From: Tatumella citrea
GTDB taxonomy: Bacteria; Pseudomonadota; Gammaproteobacteria; Enterobacterales; Enterobacteriaceae
Assembly (NCBI RefSeq): GCF_002163585.1
Contig: NZ_CP015579.1
Location: forward strand, 806,001-870,000
Length of the DNA: 64,000 nucleotides
Reading direction: 5' to 3'
The position numbers and the translations under genes are program-made. Below are positions 35,718-45,585 of this stretch, piece by piece; the first letter of the stretch is position 1, and every line of letters begins with the position of its first letter. Under the pieces are notes generated by a model, which did no database searches, was not told the origin of the DNA, and was given only the letters and a program-made list of their open reading frames with translations.

Positions 35718-36869
35718 TTACAGTCCGGCAGCTTCGCGCAGCGCGGCAGCTTTGTCGGTTTTTTCCCATGGGAAATGCTCACGGCCAAAGTGGCCATAGG
35801 CAGCAGTCTCACGGTAGATTGGGTGCAACAGATCCAGCATCTGAATCAGACCATATGGACGCAGATCGAAGAACTCACGTACCAGCAGGGTCAGTGTTTC
35901 AGTAGGTACTTTCTCGGTGCCGAAAGTTTCAACCATGATAGAGGTTGGTTCAGCGATACCGATAGCGTAAGACACCTGGATTTCACAACGGTCAGCCAGA
36001 CCGGCAGCAACGATGTTTTTAGCAACATAACGTGCCGCGTAAGCTGCTGAACGGTCAACTTTAGATGGATCTTTACCAGAGAATGCACCGCCACCATGAC
36101 GAGCCATGCCGCCGTAGGTATCAACGATGATTTTACGTCCGGTTAAACCACAGTCACCCATAGGTCCGCCGATAACAAAACGGCCAGTCGGGTTAATGAA
36201 GTATTTGGTTGAGCTGTTCAGCCATTCTGCAGGCAGTACCGGCTTGATAATGGTTTCCATAACTGCTTCCTGCAGTTCTTTCTGACCAATATCTTCTGAG
36301 TGCTGGGTTGACAGAACAACCGCATCGATACCAACGATTTTACCGTCGTCATACTGGAAAGTGACCTGGCTTTTAGCATCCGGACGCAGCCATGGCAGAG
36401 AGCCATCTTTGCGTACTTCAGACTGGCGCTGTACCAGACGGTGCGCATAAGTCAGTGGTGCAGGCATCAGAACATCAGTTTCGTTGGTCGCATAACCAAA
36501 CATCAGTCCCTGGTCTCCGGCACCCTGTTCCAGAGGATCTGCACGGTCAACACCCTGATTAATATCCGGCGATTGTTTACCGATAGCGCTTAATACTGCG
36601 CAGGAGTTCGCGTCAAAGCCCATATCTGAGTGGATATAGCCGATATCACGGACCGTTTTACGGGCGATGTCTTCGATGTCGACCCATGCGCTGGTAGTCA
36701 CTTCACCACCTACCAGTACCATTCCGGTTTTCACATAGGTTTCACAAGCTACGCGTGCTTTCGGATCTTGTTCAAGAATGGCATCCAGCACTGCATCAGA
36801 GATCTGATCAGCAATTTTATCGGGATGCCCTTCTGATACGGACTCGGATGTAAATAGGTGTTTTGCCAT
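35718..36869 (-). CDS. metK: S-adenosylmethionine synthase MetK
   Basis: Makes S-adenosylmethionine from methionine and ATP. 383 residues. Motifs: [23 protein letters not shown] at the N-terminus, [36 protein letters not shown] and the P-loop-like [31 protein letters not shown] precedes the ATG. A possible MetJ operator is far upstream at 37019-37042. AdoMet from this enzyme feeds polyamine synthesis and the methyltransferases of the window. Confidence 0.98.
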   Translation of the reverse strand: MAKHLFTSESVSEGHPDKIADQISDAVLDAILEQDPKARVACETYVKTGMVLVGGEVTTSAWVDIEDIARKTVRDIGYIHSDMGFDANSCAVLSAIGKQSPDINQGVDRADPLEQGAGDQGLMFGYATNETDVLMPAPLTYAHRLVQRQSEVRKDGSLPWLRPDAKSQVTFQYDDGKIVGIDAVVLSTQHSEDIGQKELQEAVMETIIKPVLPAEWLNSSTKYFINPTGRFVIGGPMGDCGLTGRKIIVDTYGGMARHGGGAFSGKDPSKVDRSAAYAARYVAKNIVAAGLADRCEIQVSYAIGIAEPTSIMVETFGTEKVPTETLTLLVREFFDLRPYGLIQMLDLLHPIYRETAAYGHFGREHFPWEKTDKAAALREAAGL

Positions 36870-37018
36870 TTGTTCCTTACCTTACTCTCTGGTTTCAATT
36901 CAATCGCCTGGCGAACATCAATCATGCTCACTTTCGCTTCTTCAGACAACGCTGTGAGCGGTACAAGGTGTGCTTAAAAGCACAGACTGGAAAGACACTG
37001 CCTGGTTCTTAATCATTT

Positions 37019-37042
37019 AGATGGAAAACCATCCGGACGTCC
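37019..37042 (-). promoter_or_regulatory. Possible MetJ operator of metK
   Basis: On the minus strand three adjacent octamers, GGACGTCC, GGATGGTT and TTCCATCT, match the met box AGACGTCT at 6, 4 and 4 of 8 positions. Tandem imperfect met boxes are the rule for MetJ, but the second and third are weak. It lies about 150 bases upstream of the metK ATG. Confidence 0.35.
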
Positions 37043-37316
37043 ATTTTAGGGCAGTCTCCGCCCCGAATTCCAGACTTTTTTTCAGATTAAGCCATTGCGA
37101 AATGTAAAAGAGTGGAACACTGTACCCGTTTGCGCCAATAATTCTTTGCTTTTTCAGGCTCTGAACGGTATAAACAGCCGCTGCTGCCCGGGATGGTAGC
37201 AGGTGTTTCGTAGCGCAGAAAAAGCGCTGCTGTAGTGTTGGAATTACTGTGATTCTGACCTTCACCCTCAGTACGTTTTCCGTATGCTTCTGGCATATGT
37301 GGAGGTGATAAAACTA

Positions 37317-37469
37317 ATGAAGGCGCCTTACTCATTATCTTTTGGTTCTCAGCCTGGTCCTGTTGTGCCGGGTGCCCTGTCTGTTGTCTTCGTATATTCC
37401 TGTCCAAAAAACTTTTCCCGACGAAGTTACCTTTGCTGCGGTAATTTTTCCGACACCTGCGCCGGTTAA
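37317..37469 (+). CDS. Candidate 50-residue small protein upstream of speA
   Basis: A 50-codon frame beginning MKAPYSLSFGSQPGPVVPGA and ending SYLCCGNFSDTCAG lies on the speA strand, 212 bases before speA. GGAGGTGAT precedes the ATG by about eleven bases, slightly far. Its position is like that of yqgB in E. coli, but the sequences do not resemble each other by eye. It could be a leader peptide for speA or a chance frame. Confidence 0.3.
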   Translation: MKAPYSLSFGSQPGPVVPGALSVVFVYSCPKNFSRRSYLCCGNFSDTCAG

Positions 37470-37681
37470 GGTATGCACTTCAGGTTCGGTATTACTGCGT
37501 CGTGTCGCCTGTGGAACTGTTCCACAGACCGATTTGGCTCCCGGTGATTTACCCTGAGGTTGCCACGCTTGCCAGGAGAGTGTGCTATACCTGGTGACAG
37601 AAGCAGGCACTTCGGTCAGGAGAAAATTCTCCATGCAAGAAAACAGCTGTTTCACTTTTCAATCTAAGATAGAGGTTCGCG

Positions 37682-39658
37682 ATGTCTGACGACATGAAGA
37701 CTATTAAGGGTTCGTCAGCAGGCGAACATGGGGTACTGCGTTCAATGCAGGAAGTTGCAGTGAATGATCAGGAAGCCAGCCGGATGTTAAAGACTTATAA
37801 CATCGCGTGGTGGGGCAATAACTATTATGACGTAAACGAACTCGGTCATATCAGTGTCTGTCCGAATCCTGATAAACCTGAGGTCCGTGTTGACCTGGCA
37901 AAACTGGTTAAGGAACGTGAGGCTCAGGGCCAGCGTTTACCGGCGCTGTTCTGCTTCCCGCAAATCCTGCAACACCGTTTGCGTTCAATTAACGCTGCGT
38001 TTAAGCGTGCGCGTGAATCCTTCGGTTATACCGGTGATTACTTCCTGGTATATCCCATTAAGGTGAACCAGCATAAGCGGGTTATCGAATCACTGATTAA
38101 TTCCGGAGAACCGCTGGGTCTGGAAGCGGGTTCCAAAGCTGAACTGATGGCAGTACTGGCGCATGCCGGGCAGACCCGTTCAGTCATTGTCTGTAATGGT
38201 TATAAAGACCGTGAATATATTCGCCTGGCACTGATTGGTGAAAAACTGGGTCACAAAGTATATCTGGTTATCGAAAAGATGACTGAGGTAAGGCTGGTTC
38301 TGGAAGAAGCTGAACGCCTGAATGTTACTCCGCGTCTGGGGATCCGCGCCCGTCTGGCATCTCAGGGCTCAGGAAAATGGCAGTCGAGTGGTGGTGAAAA
38401 ATCGAAATTTGGTCTGTCAGCGACCCAGGTATTACAGCTGGTGGACATAATGCGTAATGCCGGTCGTCTGGATAGCCTGCAACTGCTGCACTTCCATCTG
38501 GGTTCTCAGATGGCGAATATCCGCGATATTTCGACCGGGGTTCGTGAGTCTGCCCGTTTCTATGTGGAACTGGCAAAACTGGGCGTCAACATCAAATGCT
38601 TCGATGTGGGTGGTGGTCTGGGTGTGGATTATGAAGGCACCCGTTCCCAGTCTGACTGTTCAGTGAACTACGGGCTGAATGAATATGCCAATAACGTGAT
38701 TTGGGCGATTGGTGGTGCCTGTGACGAGCATGGTCTGGAACATCCTACGGTAATTACTGAATCCGGACGTGCGGTGACTGCTCACCATACTGTTCTGGTA
38801 TCGAATATTATCGGTGTGGAACGTAACGAATTTACCACCCCTCAGGCACCGGCAGAAGATGCCCCACGGCCAATCGTTAGTATGTGGGACACCTGGCAGG
38901 AAATGCATGAGCCGAATGTACGTCGCTCGCTGCGTGAATGGCTGCATGACAGCCAGATGGACCTGTCAGATATCCATACCGGTTACTCCGCAGGGACCTA
39001 TGATCTGAATCAGCGTGCCTGGGCAGAACAGCTCTATCTGAGCATCTGTCACTACACCCGTCAGCACCTGGACCCGAGCAACCGTGCCCACCGGCCAATC
39101 ATCGATGAATTACAGGAGCGGATGGCAGACAAAATCTATGTAAACTTCTCGCTGTTCCAGTCGATGCCGGATGCCTGGGGGATTGATCAGTTATTCCCGG
39201 TACTGCCGCTGGAAGGACTGAACAAATCGCCTGAACGCCGTGCGGTGCTGCTGGATATTACCTGTGATTCAGACGGTACTATCGACCATTATGTGGATGG
39301 CGATGGTATTGCGACCACCATGCCGATGCCGGAGTATGATGCGGATAACCCGCCGATGCTGGGCTTCTTTATGGTCGGCGCTTACCAGGAAATTCTTGGT
39401 AACATGCATAACCTGTTCGGTGATACAGAAGCGGTGAACGTTTATGCTTTTGATGACGGTTCAGTAGATGTGGAATTGTCAGATGAAGGGGATACTGTCG
39501 CGGATATGCTGCAGTATGTTCAGCTGGATCCACAGGAATTGCTGGAGCTGTTCCATAAGCAAGTCACTGCCAGTGTGATCGACGAAGATCTGCGTGACCA
39601 GTTCCTGTCCGAATTTGAAAGTGGTTTGTACGGTTACACTTATCTGGAAGATGAGTAA
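37682..39658 (+). CDS. speA: Biosynthetic arginine decarboxylase SpeA
   Basis: PLP-dependent fold-type III enzyme converting arginine to agmatine, first step of the SpeA-SpeB route to putrescine. 658 residues as in E. coli. The PLP lysine is Lys127 in [12 protein letters not shown]; other marks are [61 protein letters not shown] and [10 protein letters not shown]. The gene is divergent from metK and followed by speB after a strong terminator, so speB probably has its own promoter or partial read-through. Confidence 0.98.
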   Translation: MSDDMKTIKGSSAGEHGVLRSMQEVAVNDQEASRMLKTYNIAWWGNNYYDVNELGHISVCPNPDKPEVRVDLAKLVKEREAQGQRLPALFCFPQILQHRLRSINAAFKRARESFGYTGDYFLVYPIKVNQHKRVIESLINSGEPLGLEAGSKAELMAVLAHAGQTRSVIVCNGYKDREYIRLALIGEKLGHKVYLVIEKMTEVRLVLEEAERLNVTPRLGIRARLASQGSGKWQSSGGEKSKFGLSATQVLQLVDIMRNAGRLDSLQLLHFHLGSQMANIRDISTGVRESARFYVELAKLGVNIKCFDVGGGLGVDYEGTRSQSDCSVNYGLNEYANNVIWAIGGACDEHGLEHPTVITESGRAVTAHHTVLVSNIIGVERNEFTTPQAPAEDAPRPIVSMWDTWQEMHEPNVRRSLREWLHDSQMDLSDIHTGYSAGTYDLNQRAWAEQLYLSICHYTRQHLDPSNRAHRPIIDELQERMADKIYVNFSLFQSMPDAWGIDQLFPVLPLEGLNKSPERRAVLLDITCDSDGTIDHYVDGDGIATTMPMPEYDADNPPMLGFFMVGAYQEILGNMHNLFGDTEAVNVYAFDDGSVDVELSDEGDTVADMLQYVQLDPQELLELFHKQVTASVIDEDLRDQFLSEFESGLYGYTYLEDE

Positions 39659-39698
39659 GCCAAAGGCGCTGCGTCAGGCGATGTTTGAACGCATGATT

Positions 39699-39727
39699 AG
39701 TCATTGCAGTCATTGCAGTCATTGCAG
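39699..39727 (+). repeat. Three tandem copies of a 9-base unit
   Basis: AGTCATTGC is repeated exactly three times (39699-39725) followed by AG, just after the speA stop. Such a repeat can change copy number by slippage. No function is evident. Confidence 0.85.
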
Positions 39728-39749
39728 CGAAATACCATAATTATCTATC

Positions 39750-39791
39750 ACCCTTGTGCGTCGGGTTTAACGACACACAAGGGTTTTTTTT
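39750..39791 (+). terminator. Intrinsic terminator between speA and speB
   Basis: CCCTTGTG pairs with CACAAGGG, extended inside by GTCG/CGAC with one mismatch and a GGTTTAA loop, followed by eight T residues. It separates speA from speB. Confidence 0.9.
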
Positions 39792-39862
39792 CGTCACGAT
39801 CAGGCCGGAATACTACTGTTTTTCAGTAGATTACCGGTTCACGGAAATATAGAGGAACAAAT

Positions 39863-40783
39863 ATGTACCATACCCTGGGTAATGAATATGACAACTCTCT
39901 GGTGTCTAATGCCTTTGGTTTTATGCGGTTTCCGCTGAATTTTCAGCCTTATGACAGTGATGCTGAATGGGTGATCACCGGGGTACCTTTTGATGCAGCC
40001 ACTTCCGGCCGTCCCGGCAGTCGCCTGGGGCCGGGAGCCATCCGTCAGATATCGACTAATCTGGCCTGGGAAGGGTGTCGCTGGCCGTGGGACTTTGATC
40101 TTCGCCAGAGCCTGAAGGTGATCGACTGTGGTGACCTGGTGTATGCCTTTGGCGATTCGCAGGATATGTCGACTAAACTGCAGGCCCACGCGGAAAAGCT
40201 GCTGGCTAACGGCAAGCGGATGCTGACGTTTGGTGGCGACCACTATATTTCTTTGCCACTATTACGGGCACATGCCAAACATTTTGGCAAAATGGCACTG
40301 GTGCATTTTGATGCCCACACCGATACTTATTCGAACGGCCCGACCTTCGACCACGGCACGATGTTTTACCACGCGCCTAATGAAGGGCTGATCGATCCGA
40401 ATCATTCGGTGCAGATTGGTATCCGGACGGAATACGACAAACAACTGGGATTCAATGTGCTGGACGCAGGTCGTGTCAATGACCTGTCAGTAGACAGTAT
40501 CCTGGCTGAGATTAAACAGACGGTGGGTGACCTGCCGGTTTATCTGACATTCGATATTGACTGTCTGGACCCGGCACATGCTCCAGGTACCGGGACACCG
40601 GTTATTGGTGGTCTGACATCAGATAAAGCCGCTAAACTGGTTCGTGGGTTACAGGGGCTGAACATTGTGGGTATGGATCTGGTGGAAGTTGCACCGGGTT
40701 ATGATCACGCTGACATCACCTCTCTGGCTGCTGCGTCACTGGCGCTGGATATGTTGCACGTACAGGCAGCGAACAAAGCGTAA
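39863..40783 (+). CDS. speB: Agmatinase SpeB
   Basis: Manganese ureohydrolase converting agmatine to putrescine and urea. 306 residues. Metal-binding motifs: [31 protein letters not shown] and [22 protein letters not shown]. The start [20 protein letters not shown] is typical, with GAGGAA upstream. It completes the arginine route to putrescine begun by SpeA. Confidence 0.97.
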   Translation: MYHTLGNEYDNSLVSNAFGFMRFPLNFQPYDSDAEWVITGVPFDAATSGRPGSRLGPGAIRQISTNLAWEGCRWPWDFDLRQSLKVIDCGDLVYAFGDSQDMSTKLQAHAEKLLANGKRMLTFGGDHYISLPLLRAHAKHFGKMALVHFDAHTDTYSNGPTFDHGTMFYHAPNEGLIDPNHSVQIGIRTEYDKQLGFNVLDAGRVNDLSVDSILAEIKQTVGDLPVYLTFDIDCLDPAHAPGTGTPVIGGLTSDKAAKLVRGLQGLNIVGMDLVEVAPGYDHADITSLAAASLALDMLHVQAANKA

Positions 40784-40844
40784 CTGACTTGTGTTCGTCT
40801 GTTGAAAAATAATATAACGAACACTTAACGGGAAGGAGAGTCAC

Positions 40845-41252
40845 ATGGGTTTACTGGATGAGCTGGTAGGATCACTGACAGGCGGTCAGCAAAATAATCT
40901 GGGCCAGTTACAGGCTGTCTGGAGCTGGGTCCAGGAACAGGGTGGAATTGAAGTGCTGATCCAGAAATTTCAGCAGGGTGGACTGGGCGAAGTCCTGTCT
41001 TCATGGCTGAGCAATGGCTTTAACCAGCCGGTCAGCAGTGGTGATATTCAGTCTGCCTTCAGCAACGATGATCTGCAGTCACTGGCCGATAAACTGGGTA
41101 CCGATGTTGACGGCGCTTCCGGCACCTTATCTCAGTTGCTGCCACAGCTGGTTGATAAAATCTCTCCACAGGGTGAAGTTCATCCTGAAGCCACTGGCAA
41201 CAACAGCCAGCTGGATCTGGGATCGCTGGTGGAAAGTATTTTCAAAGGCTAA
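40845..41252 (+). CDS. YidB-like DUF937 protein
   Basis: A 135-residue small soluble protein of the DUF937/YidB family, function unknown. The start MGLLDELVGSLTGGQQNN, then GGIEVLIQKFQQGGLGEVLSSWLSNGFNQPVSSGDIQSAF and LSQLLPQLVDKISPQGEV are the family pattern. In E. coli yidB is elsewhere on the chromosome, so its place next to speB is a local rearrangement. AAGGAG precedes the ATG and a clear terminator follows. Confidence 0.85.
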   Translation: MGLLDELVGSLTGGQQNNLGQLQAVWSWVQEQGGIEVLIQKFQQGGLGEVLSSWLSNGFNQPVSSGDIQSAFSNDDLQSLADKLGTDVDGASGTLSQLLPQLVDKISPQGEVHPEATGNNSQLDLGSLVESIFKG

Positions 41253-41273
41253 TTAACAGTCTGTGTGAACCAG

Positions 41274-41304
41274 GCCGGTACTCTGCAAAGAGACCGGCTT
41301 TTTT
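41274..41304 (+). terminator. Intrinsic terminator of the YidB-like gene
   Basis: GCCGGT-(A)CTCT-GCAA-AGAG-ACCGGC followed by six T residues. Its loop and stem resemble the terminator at 50764 on the far side of the accessory cassette. Confidence 0.9.
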
Positions 41305-41471
41305 ACTGCCGTTCCGGGGTTAAGACCAGGAAATCTGCCGTCCGGGGCGCTGCCCGCCGTACCCGGGCTTGCGTTAAATTGAATGTTCGATGGTATATAT
41401 GCGACAATTGTCCGGCCTCAGAGAGGCTTTGCCAGCCCCACATACTCCAATGACTGAGTAAAATAATTTAA

Positions 41472-42212
41472 ATGATAAGAAAAAGTCCGATTCAGGTTAT
41501 CGATAAAGCCGTGACATTGCTGCGAATTATCTCAGATTTAAAGCAGGGGGCTTCAGCTTTAGAGCTGGCGAAATTATCGGGGCTGGATCGTACAACTGTT
41601 CACCGAATTCTTAAAAGCCTGATTGTCTGGGACCTGGTAATCCATGAAGATGGCATGTTTAAAAGCGGCCCTGAGAGCTTATTTTACTCCACCAGATATC
41701 TAAACCGGCTGAATATCCGTCGTGTTGCATTGCCGTTTATGGTGGAGATACAGAAATTACTGACTGATAAGCAGGCGGTGATTTCATTGTCTATTCCGGT
41801 GCGCGAACATGTGGTCCTGATTGAACGGATCTGGACCCAGTTAACACCACTCAATGTGTTAATGGATCTTTCCGACCAGTATCCGATTGATAAAATCCCC
41901 AGCGGATTAGCTATGCTGGCGACCTATAATCCCCTGGTTTGCCGTGAGATTCTGGATGAACAGCGCTGTGCGGAAATTGAGCCCCGTCTGACAGAAATTC
42001 GTGCTGCTAAGGGGTTCTGTATCGGTGCGAATGAACAACAACTCGGCTTAAACTCAATCGCCTACCCGGTGCTCAACCCCCGCAGTGAAGGAATTGGGGC
42101 GCTGGTCATTGCCGGGCTGGATACCGAAAAAGAGTTATCGTTAAATTCTCCTCTGGCGGGCCATTTGAAACGGGCCTGTGAAAATATTTCTGGTCAGCTC
42201 AACTATTTATAA
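41472..42212 (+). CDS. IclR-family transcriptional regulator
   Basis: A 246-residue regulator with an N-terminal winged helix (VIDKAVTLLRIISDLKQGASALELAKLSGLDRTTVHRILKSL) and a C-terminal IclR ligand-binding domain (DKIPSGLAMLATYNP, RAAKGFCIGANEQQLGLNSIAYPVLN). IclR proteins usually control nearby catabolic genes and respond to an aromatic or small-acid ligand. It points toward the ligase gene, their 3' ends overlapping by six bases, and is the only regulator in the cassette, so it is the likely controller of both divergent operons. No clear ribosome site precedes its ATG. Confidence 0.9.
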   Translation: MIRKSPIQVIDKAVTLLRIISDLKQGASALELAKLSGLDRTTVHRILKSLIVWDLVIHEDGMFKSGPESLFYSTRYLNRLNIRRVALPFMVEIQKLLTDKQAVISLSIPVREHVVLIERIWTQLTPLNVLMDLSDQYPIDKIPSGLAMLATYNPLVCREILDEQRCAEIEPRLTEIRAAKGFCIGANEQQLGLNSIAYPVLNPRSEGIGALVIAGLDTEKELSLNSPLAGHLKRACENISGQLNYL

Positions 42213-43697
42213 CTGCTCAATTTTTTTCATCACCTCGGCTGACTTTATTTTCCCATAGTGCGAACGTGGAAGAGAGTCGAGAATATAAAAAGTCTTCGGT
42301 ACCTTAAAACGGGACAGCTGGCTTTTACAGAATTCGGTGAGATCATCGGTGCTCATTGCAGTCGCAGGATCAGAAAGTACTATCGCCGCACAGATTTTTT
42401 CTCCCCATTCCGGATCCGGCTGGCCAAATACATGCACTTCAGAAATGCCGGGATGTAAAAGGATGCACTGTTCAACCTCTGCGGGAAGTACCGATTTTCC
42501 GCCACTGCGGATGATTTCTTTTATTCTGCCAACAATACGGATATAGCCTTGTTCTGTATATACCCCTAAATCCCCGGTTTTAAGCCAGCCATCCTGTAAG
42601 GTTTGCAAAGTCAGGGCTTCATTTCTCCAGTAACCTGCCATAAGGTGCATGCCGCCGATGATAATTTCGCCGATACCCGCCAGGTCAGGGCCAGCTATTT
42701 TTATGGCAGCCCCGAATACCGGATAGCCAGTCAGTCCTGAAAGTTCGCTGCCGGATTGGCGGATTTCTACAGGGAGCGTGGCATAACGTAAATAGCTACT
42801 CCACGGCGCTTCGGTCATGCCATATAACAGAGCCAGCCGTCCGTTGAACACCCGTAATGCCTGGTCCAGCACCTCACCGGGAATTGCTGATGCACCGATA
42901 TCAATACAGCCAAGAGCGGGAAGATCCTCCAATGGCTGATCTGGTAACAGACTAAGCAGTCTTGCCAACTGAGTGGGGACGAGTGAAGAGTATCTGGCTT
43001 CATGATATTGCAGCAATGAGATATATGACTCAGCCCTGAAACGTTGTTCTAATATGACGGTTCCTCCGGCCAGAATATGGGCAAGCACCACCACCGCAGC
43101 AATTGGCCACAATGGGCGGACGTTCAGAAATTTATCGCCGGGCACAATCTGCCTGGCGAGGATCATATTGGAAATAACACTGACAAATGAGGCATGAGTA
43201 TGCATTACAGCTTTAGGCTGCCCTGTGGACCCTCCGGTGTAATTTAAAGATAACAATTGTTGCGGGTGAATATCCGCTATCTGATAAGGAGTGGCCGGAC
43301 CTGAAGTGAAGAGTGAGACCGGAATACAGCGGATACCTTGCTGGCTCAGGGATAAAGCAACTTCACGACAGTTTTGCTGGTAAGCCAGTACCATGGCGCC
43401 AGAATCATTAATCTGCGACTGCAATTCCCGCACAGACAGGGCATTATCCAACGGGACTCTCACCCGACCGCTGGCCATCAAGGCGTAGTCAAGTATCAGT
43501 GATTCTGCATCCGTGTCACCTAACAGAGCGACTTTACTCCCGGCGGGTATCGACTGTTGGTCCAGGAACTTCGCAACCAGATGGAACTTATCAACAATTG
43601 CTGAAAAGGTGAGGGATATATGATTTCGGGGATCAATAATTGCAATGTTATCGGCATATTTATGCCGGGCGTTAAGAAACAGATGGTAAATATTCAT
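42207..43697 (-). CDS. AMP-dependent acyl-CoA synthetase/ligase
   Basis: ANL-superfamily enzyme that activates a carboxylic acid to an acyl-AMP and then acyl-CoA. 496 residues from the ATG at 43697. Core motifs: phosphate loop LNYTGGSTGQPKAVMHTH (PKA where most have PKG), YGMTEAPW, the hinge region DGWLKTGDLGVYTEQGYIRIVGRIKEIIRSGGKSVLPAEVEQ, and the catalytic lysine in RSHYGKIKSAE near the C-terminus. All key residues are present, so it should be active; the substrate is unknown. It begins one base after the alcohol dehydrogenase stop and is co-transcribed with it. Confidence 0.88.
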   Translation of the reverse strand: MNIYHLFLNARHKYADNIAIIDPRNHISLTFSAIVDKFHLVAKFLDQQSIPAGSKVALLGDTDAESLILDYALMASGRVRVPLDNALSVRELQSQINDSGAMVLAYQQNCREVALSLSQQGIRCIPVSLFTSGPATPYQIADIHPQQLLSLNYTGGSTGQPKAVMHTHASFVSVISNMILARQIVPGDKFLNVRPLWPIAAVVVLAHILAGGTVILEQRFRAESYISLLQYHEARYSSLVPTQLARLLSLLPDQPLEDLPALGCIDIGASAIPGEVLDQALRVFNGRLALLYGMTEAPWSSYLRYATLPVEIRQSGSELSGLTGYPVFGAAIKIAGPDLAGIGEIIIGGMHLMAGYWRNEALTLQTLQDGWLKTGDLGVYTEQGYIRIVGRIKEIIRSGGKSVLPAEVEQCILLHPGISEVHVFGQPDPEWGEKICAAIVLSDPATAMSTDDLTEFCKSQLSRFKVPKTFYILDSLPRSHYGKIKSAEVMKKIEQL

Positions 43698-43698
43698 A

Positions 43699-44724
43699 TT
43701 ATTTCCATCCCTGCAGAACAATACGGCCGGTGATATCGGAGGTTTCTAAGAGCTGATGGGCAGCAGCCACATCATTGAATTCCATCACCTGATGGATGAT
43801 GGGCTTGATAATGCCACGGCTTATCAGCGCCAACGACTGGTTGACTTCCGCCAGGGTGGCACTGCCAGAGCCCTGCAGGCTTAAACGCCTGCCAATCAGT
43901 AACCCGGGAGAGATATTAATATCATGCGGATTGATATTTCCGAGCAGAATAACCCGCCCGCCGTGGGTCATCCCCCTCAATGTTTCCGGTAAACTAACGG
44001 CCGTATTATCCAGAGCAACCTGTACTCCTTGCTTCTCTGTCAGTTTCCAGACCTCTGCAGCATATTGATTATCAGGGCTGACAATGACCTGGTCGGCACC
44101 TAATGATGATAAGAAGCCGGCTTTATTCGGATCTCTTGTCACGGCAATCACGGTGGCACCGAAAGCTTTCGCCAGCAGGATCTGATGGCTGCCTAATCCG
44201 CCACTGGCTCCGTTGATCAGTACTGTTTCTCCGGCTTTTAGTTGTGACAGATTAATCGCTCTCAGACTGGTCGCTATCGGGCAACTGGCAAGTGCCGCAT
44301 CTTTGAACGAAATATTGTCGGGCAGCAGCACAGTAGAAACTGCGGGAACTGAGATGAACTCTGCGTAGGAACCTTCGGTATCGACAGAGGGGGCACCCAA
44401 TGCTTTGCAGAGGTCATGCCGACCAGCCAGACAGAACGGGCATTTACCGCAAAAACGCCGCTGGTAGATAACGACACGATCGCCTGGTTTACGGTTATCT
44501 ACTTCACTACCTGCCCGTCTGATAATCCCGGAGGCTTCATGACCCAGTACTACTCCTTTACGGGCGTGTGGTAAACGCCCCTGACGATGCAGAATATCAT
44601 GGTGGCAGATCCCGGAAGCCTGGATTTCAATCAGTACATGGCCGGCAGGTACTTCGGGTAATGCGGTGTCACGGATAACCAGTTGTGACGGTAAGCCAAA
44701 ATCTTTGAGTATGATCGCTTTCAT
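43699..44724 (-). CDS. Zinc-dependent alcohol dehydrogenase (MDR family)
   Basis: Medium-chain dehydrogenase of 341 residues. The catalytic zinc ligands are in SGICHHD and GHEASGII, and the structural zinc is bound by CGKCPFCLAGRHDLC; the cofactor motif is NGASGGLGSHQILLAKAFGA. It interconverts an alcohol and an aldehyde or ketone using NAD(P). It is the first gene of the two-gene minus-strand operon with the CoA ligase and is divergent from the crotonase operon across a 127-base gap. The substrate cannot be told from sequence. Confidence 0.88.
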   Translation of the reverse strand: MKAIILKDFGLPSQLVIRDTALPEVPAGHVLIEIQASGICHHDILHRQGRLPHARKGVVLGHEASGIIRRAGSEVDNRKPGDRVVIYQRRFCGKCPFCLAGRHDLCKALGAPSVDTEGSYAEFISVPAVSTVLLPDNISFKDAALASCPIATSLRAINLSQLKAGETVLINGASGGLGSHQILLAKAFGATVIAVTRDPNKAGFLSSLGADQVIVSPDNQYAAEVWKLTEKQGVQVALDNTAVSLPETLRGMTHGGRVILLGNINPHDINISPGLLIGRRLSLQGSGSATLAEVNQSLALISRGIIKPIIHQVMEFNDVAAAHQLLETSDITGRIVLQGWK

Positions 44725-44851
44725 AGTTATCTCATAAATTACTAAGCTAATGACAAATTCATATAGAGAACAATGTGTGCGTATTGTGCACGTTGCGGTA
44801 TTCTAATCCCTCAGCCGGAATTTACAAGGTACATTTGGGGGAGCGTTTAGA
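44725..44851. promoter_or_regulatory. Divergent control region of the catabolic cassette
   Basis: The 127 bases between the two divergent operons must hold both promoters. The segment 44773-44797 contains GTGC-GTATTGT-GCAC and the half-repeat GCGTATT/GCGGTATT, a possible IclR-family operator. No unambiguous -35/-10 pair was found. Confidence 0.4.
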
Positions 44852-45568
44852 ATGACAATCAGTCATCAGTTAACGGCAGAAGGTATTTTACTGATAGGGT
44901 TAAACCGCCCGGAAAAATTAAATGCACTGGACGAACAATCTAAAATCAGACTCGGTGAGGTCTGGGATTATGCGCGTACCGAAGATAATGTCAGAACTAT
45001 TGTTATTTATGGGGAAGGGGAGCGTGCATTCTGTGCCGGATCTGATCTAAAAGAGGCACAGGAAAAAGGCCGCACGGTGACTACCGATATTTTAGCCCGA
45101 TCACTACCCGGAGTATTACAGCCTTTAAATAAACCAGTAATTGCTGCATTACATGGTTATACCCTGGGTCTGGGGATCAGCCTGGCAATCCACTGCGATT
45201 ACCGCATTGCACATCCGGATACCCGGTTCAGTTTTCCCGAAATTCATCACGGTATGCTTTCTGGGTTTAGCGCAATTACCCTGCCATTGCTGGTCGGTGA
45301 AAGTCGTGCTCTGGACCTGATGCTGACCGGCAGAAAGTTTACTGCACAACAATCACTGGACTGGGGGCTGGTTAATGCTCTCTCTGAACAGCCGCGGGAG
45401 AGTGCTATAGAGCTGGCCAGACAGCTTTCTACAGATAAAGTGGCACAAGCTGCAGGATGGACAAAACACCTTATTTTATCAGAGCGGCGGCGGCAGTTAG
45501 ATCTTTATTTCTCAGAAATAGACAAGGCCAGATTATTAGTCACTAAACAATCAGTGTCGCATGAATAA
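44852..45568 (+). CDS. Enoyl-CoA hydratase/isomerase (crotonase) family protein
   Basis: A 238-residue crotonase-fold protein. The oxyanion-hole segments are RAFCAGSDLKEAQEKG and ALHGYTLGLGISLAIHCDYRIA. Of the two catalytic glutamates of classical hydratases, the second is kept (SFPEIHHGM) but the first is replaced by serine (GLGIS instead of GGGCE). The same replacement occurs in hydroxycinnamoyl-CoA hydratase-lyase, so the reaction may not be simple hydration. First gene of an operon with the permease, flavoprotein, amidohydrolase and porin. GGGGGAG lies ten bases before the ATG. Confidence 0.87.
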   Translation: MTISHQLTAEGILLIGLNRPEKLNALDEQSKIRLGEVWDYARTEDNVRTIVIYGEGERAFCAGSDLKEAQEKGRTVTTDILARSLPGVLQPLNKPVIAALHGYTLGLGISLAIHCDYRIAHPDTRFSFPEIHHGMLSGFSAITLPLLVGESRALDLMLTGRKFTAQQSLDWGLVNALSEQPRESAIELARQLSTDKVAQAAGWTKHLILSERRRQLDLYFSEIDKARLLVTKQSVSHE

Positions 45569-45585
45569 ATTGTGTGAGAATAATA

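Larger units (their letters stand above)
36870..37681. other. Long metK-speA divergent region
   Basis: 812 bases separate the divergent metK and speA genes. On the metK side are a long leader, the palindrome GTGCTTAAAAGCAC (36970-36983) and a MetJ-like array (37019-37042). In the middle is a candidate 50-codon frame on the plus strand (37317-37469). Nearer speA is a hairpin CTGTGGAA-CTG-TTCCACAG (37509-37527). E. coli carries small genes (yqgB, yqgC, yqgD) in the same interval, none of which I can match here. Confidence 0.55.

Noticed and set aside
36749..36949. 66-codon frame crossing the metK start on the same strand
   Set aside because: It runs into metK in another frame. The first 20 codons look reasonable, but no ribosome site supports it.
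37087..37655. Two overlapping 106-codon minus-strand frames in the metK-speA gap
   Set aside because: They overlap each other in different frames and the candidate plus-strand frame; composition is Thr/Gln/Arg-rich and unlike a real protein.
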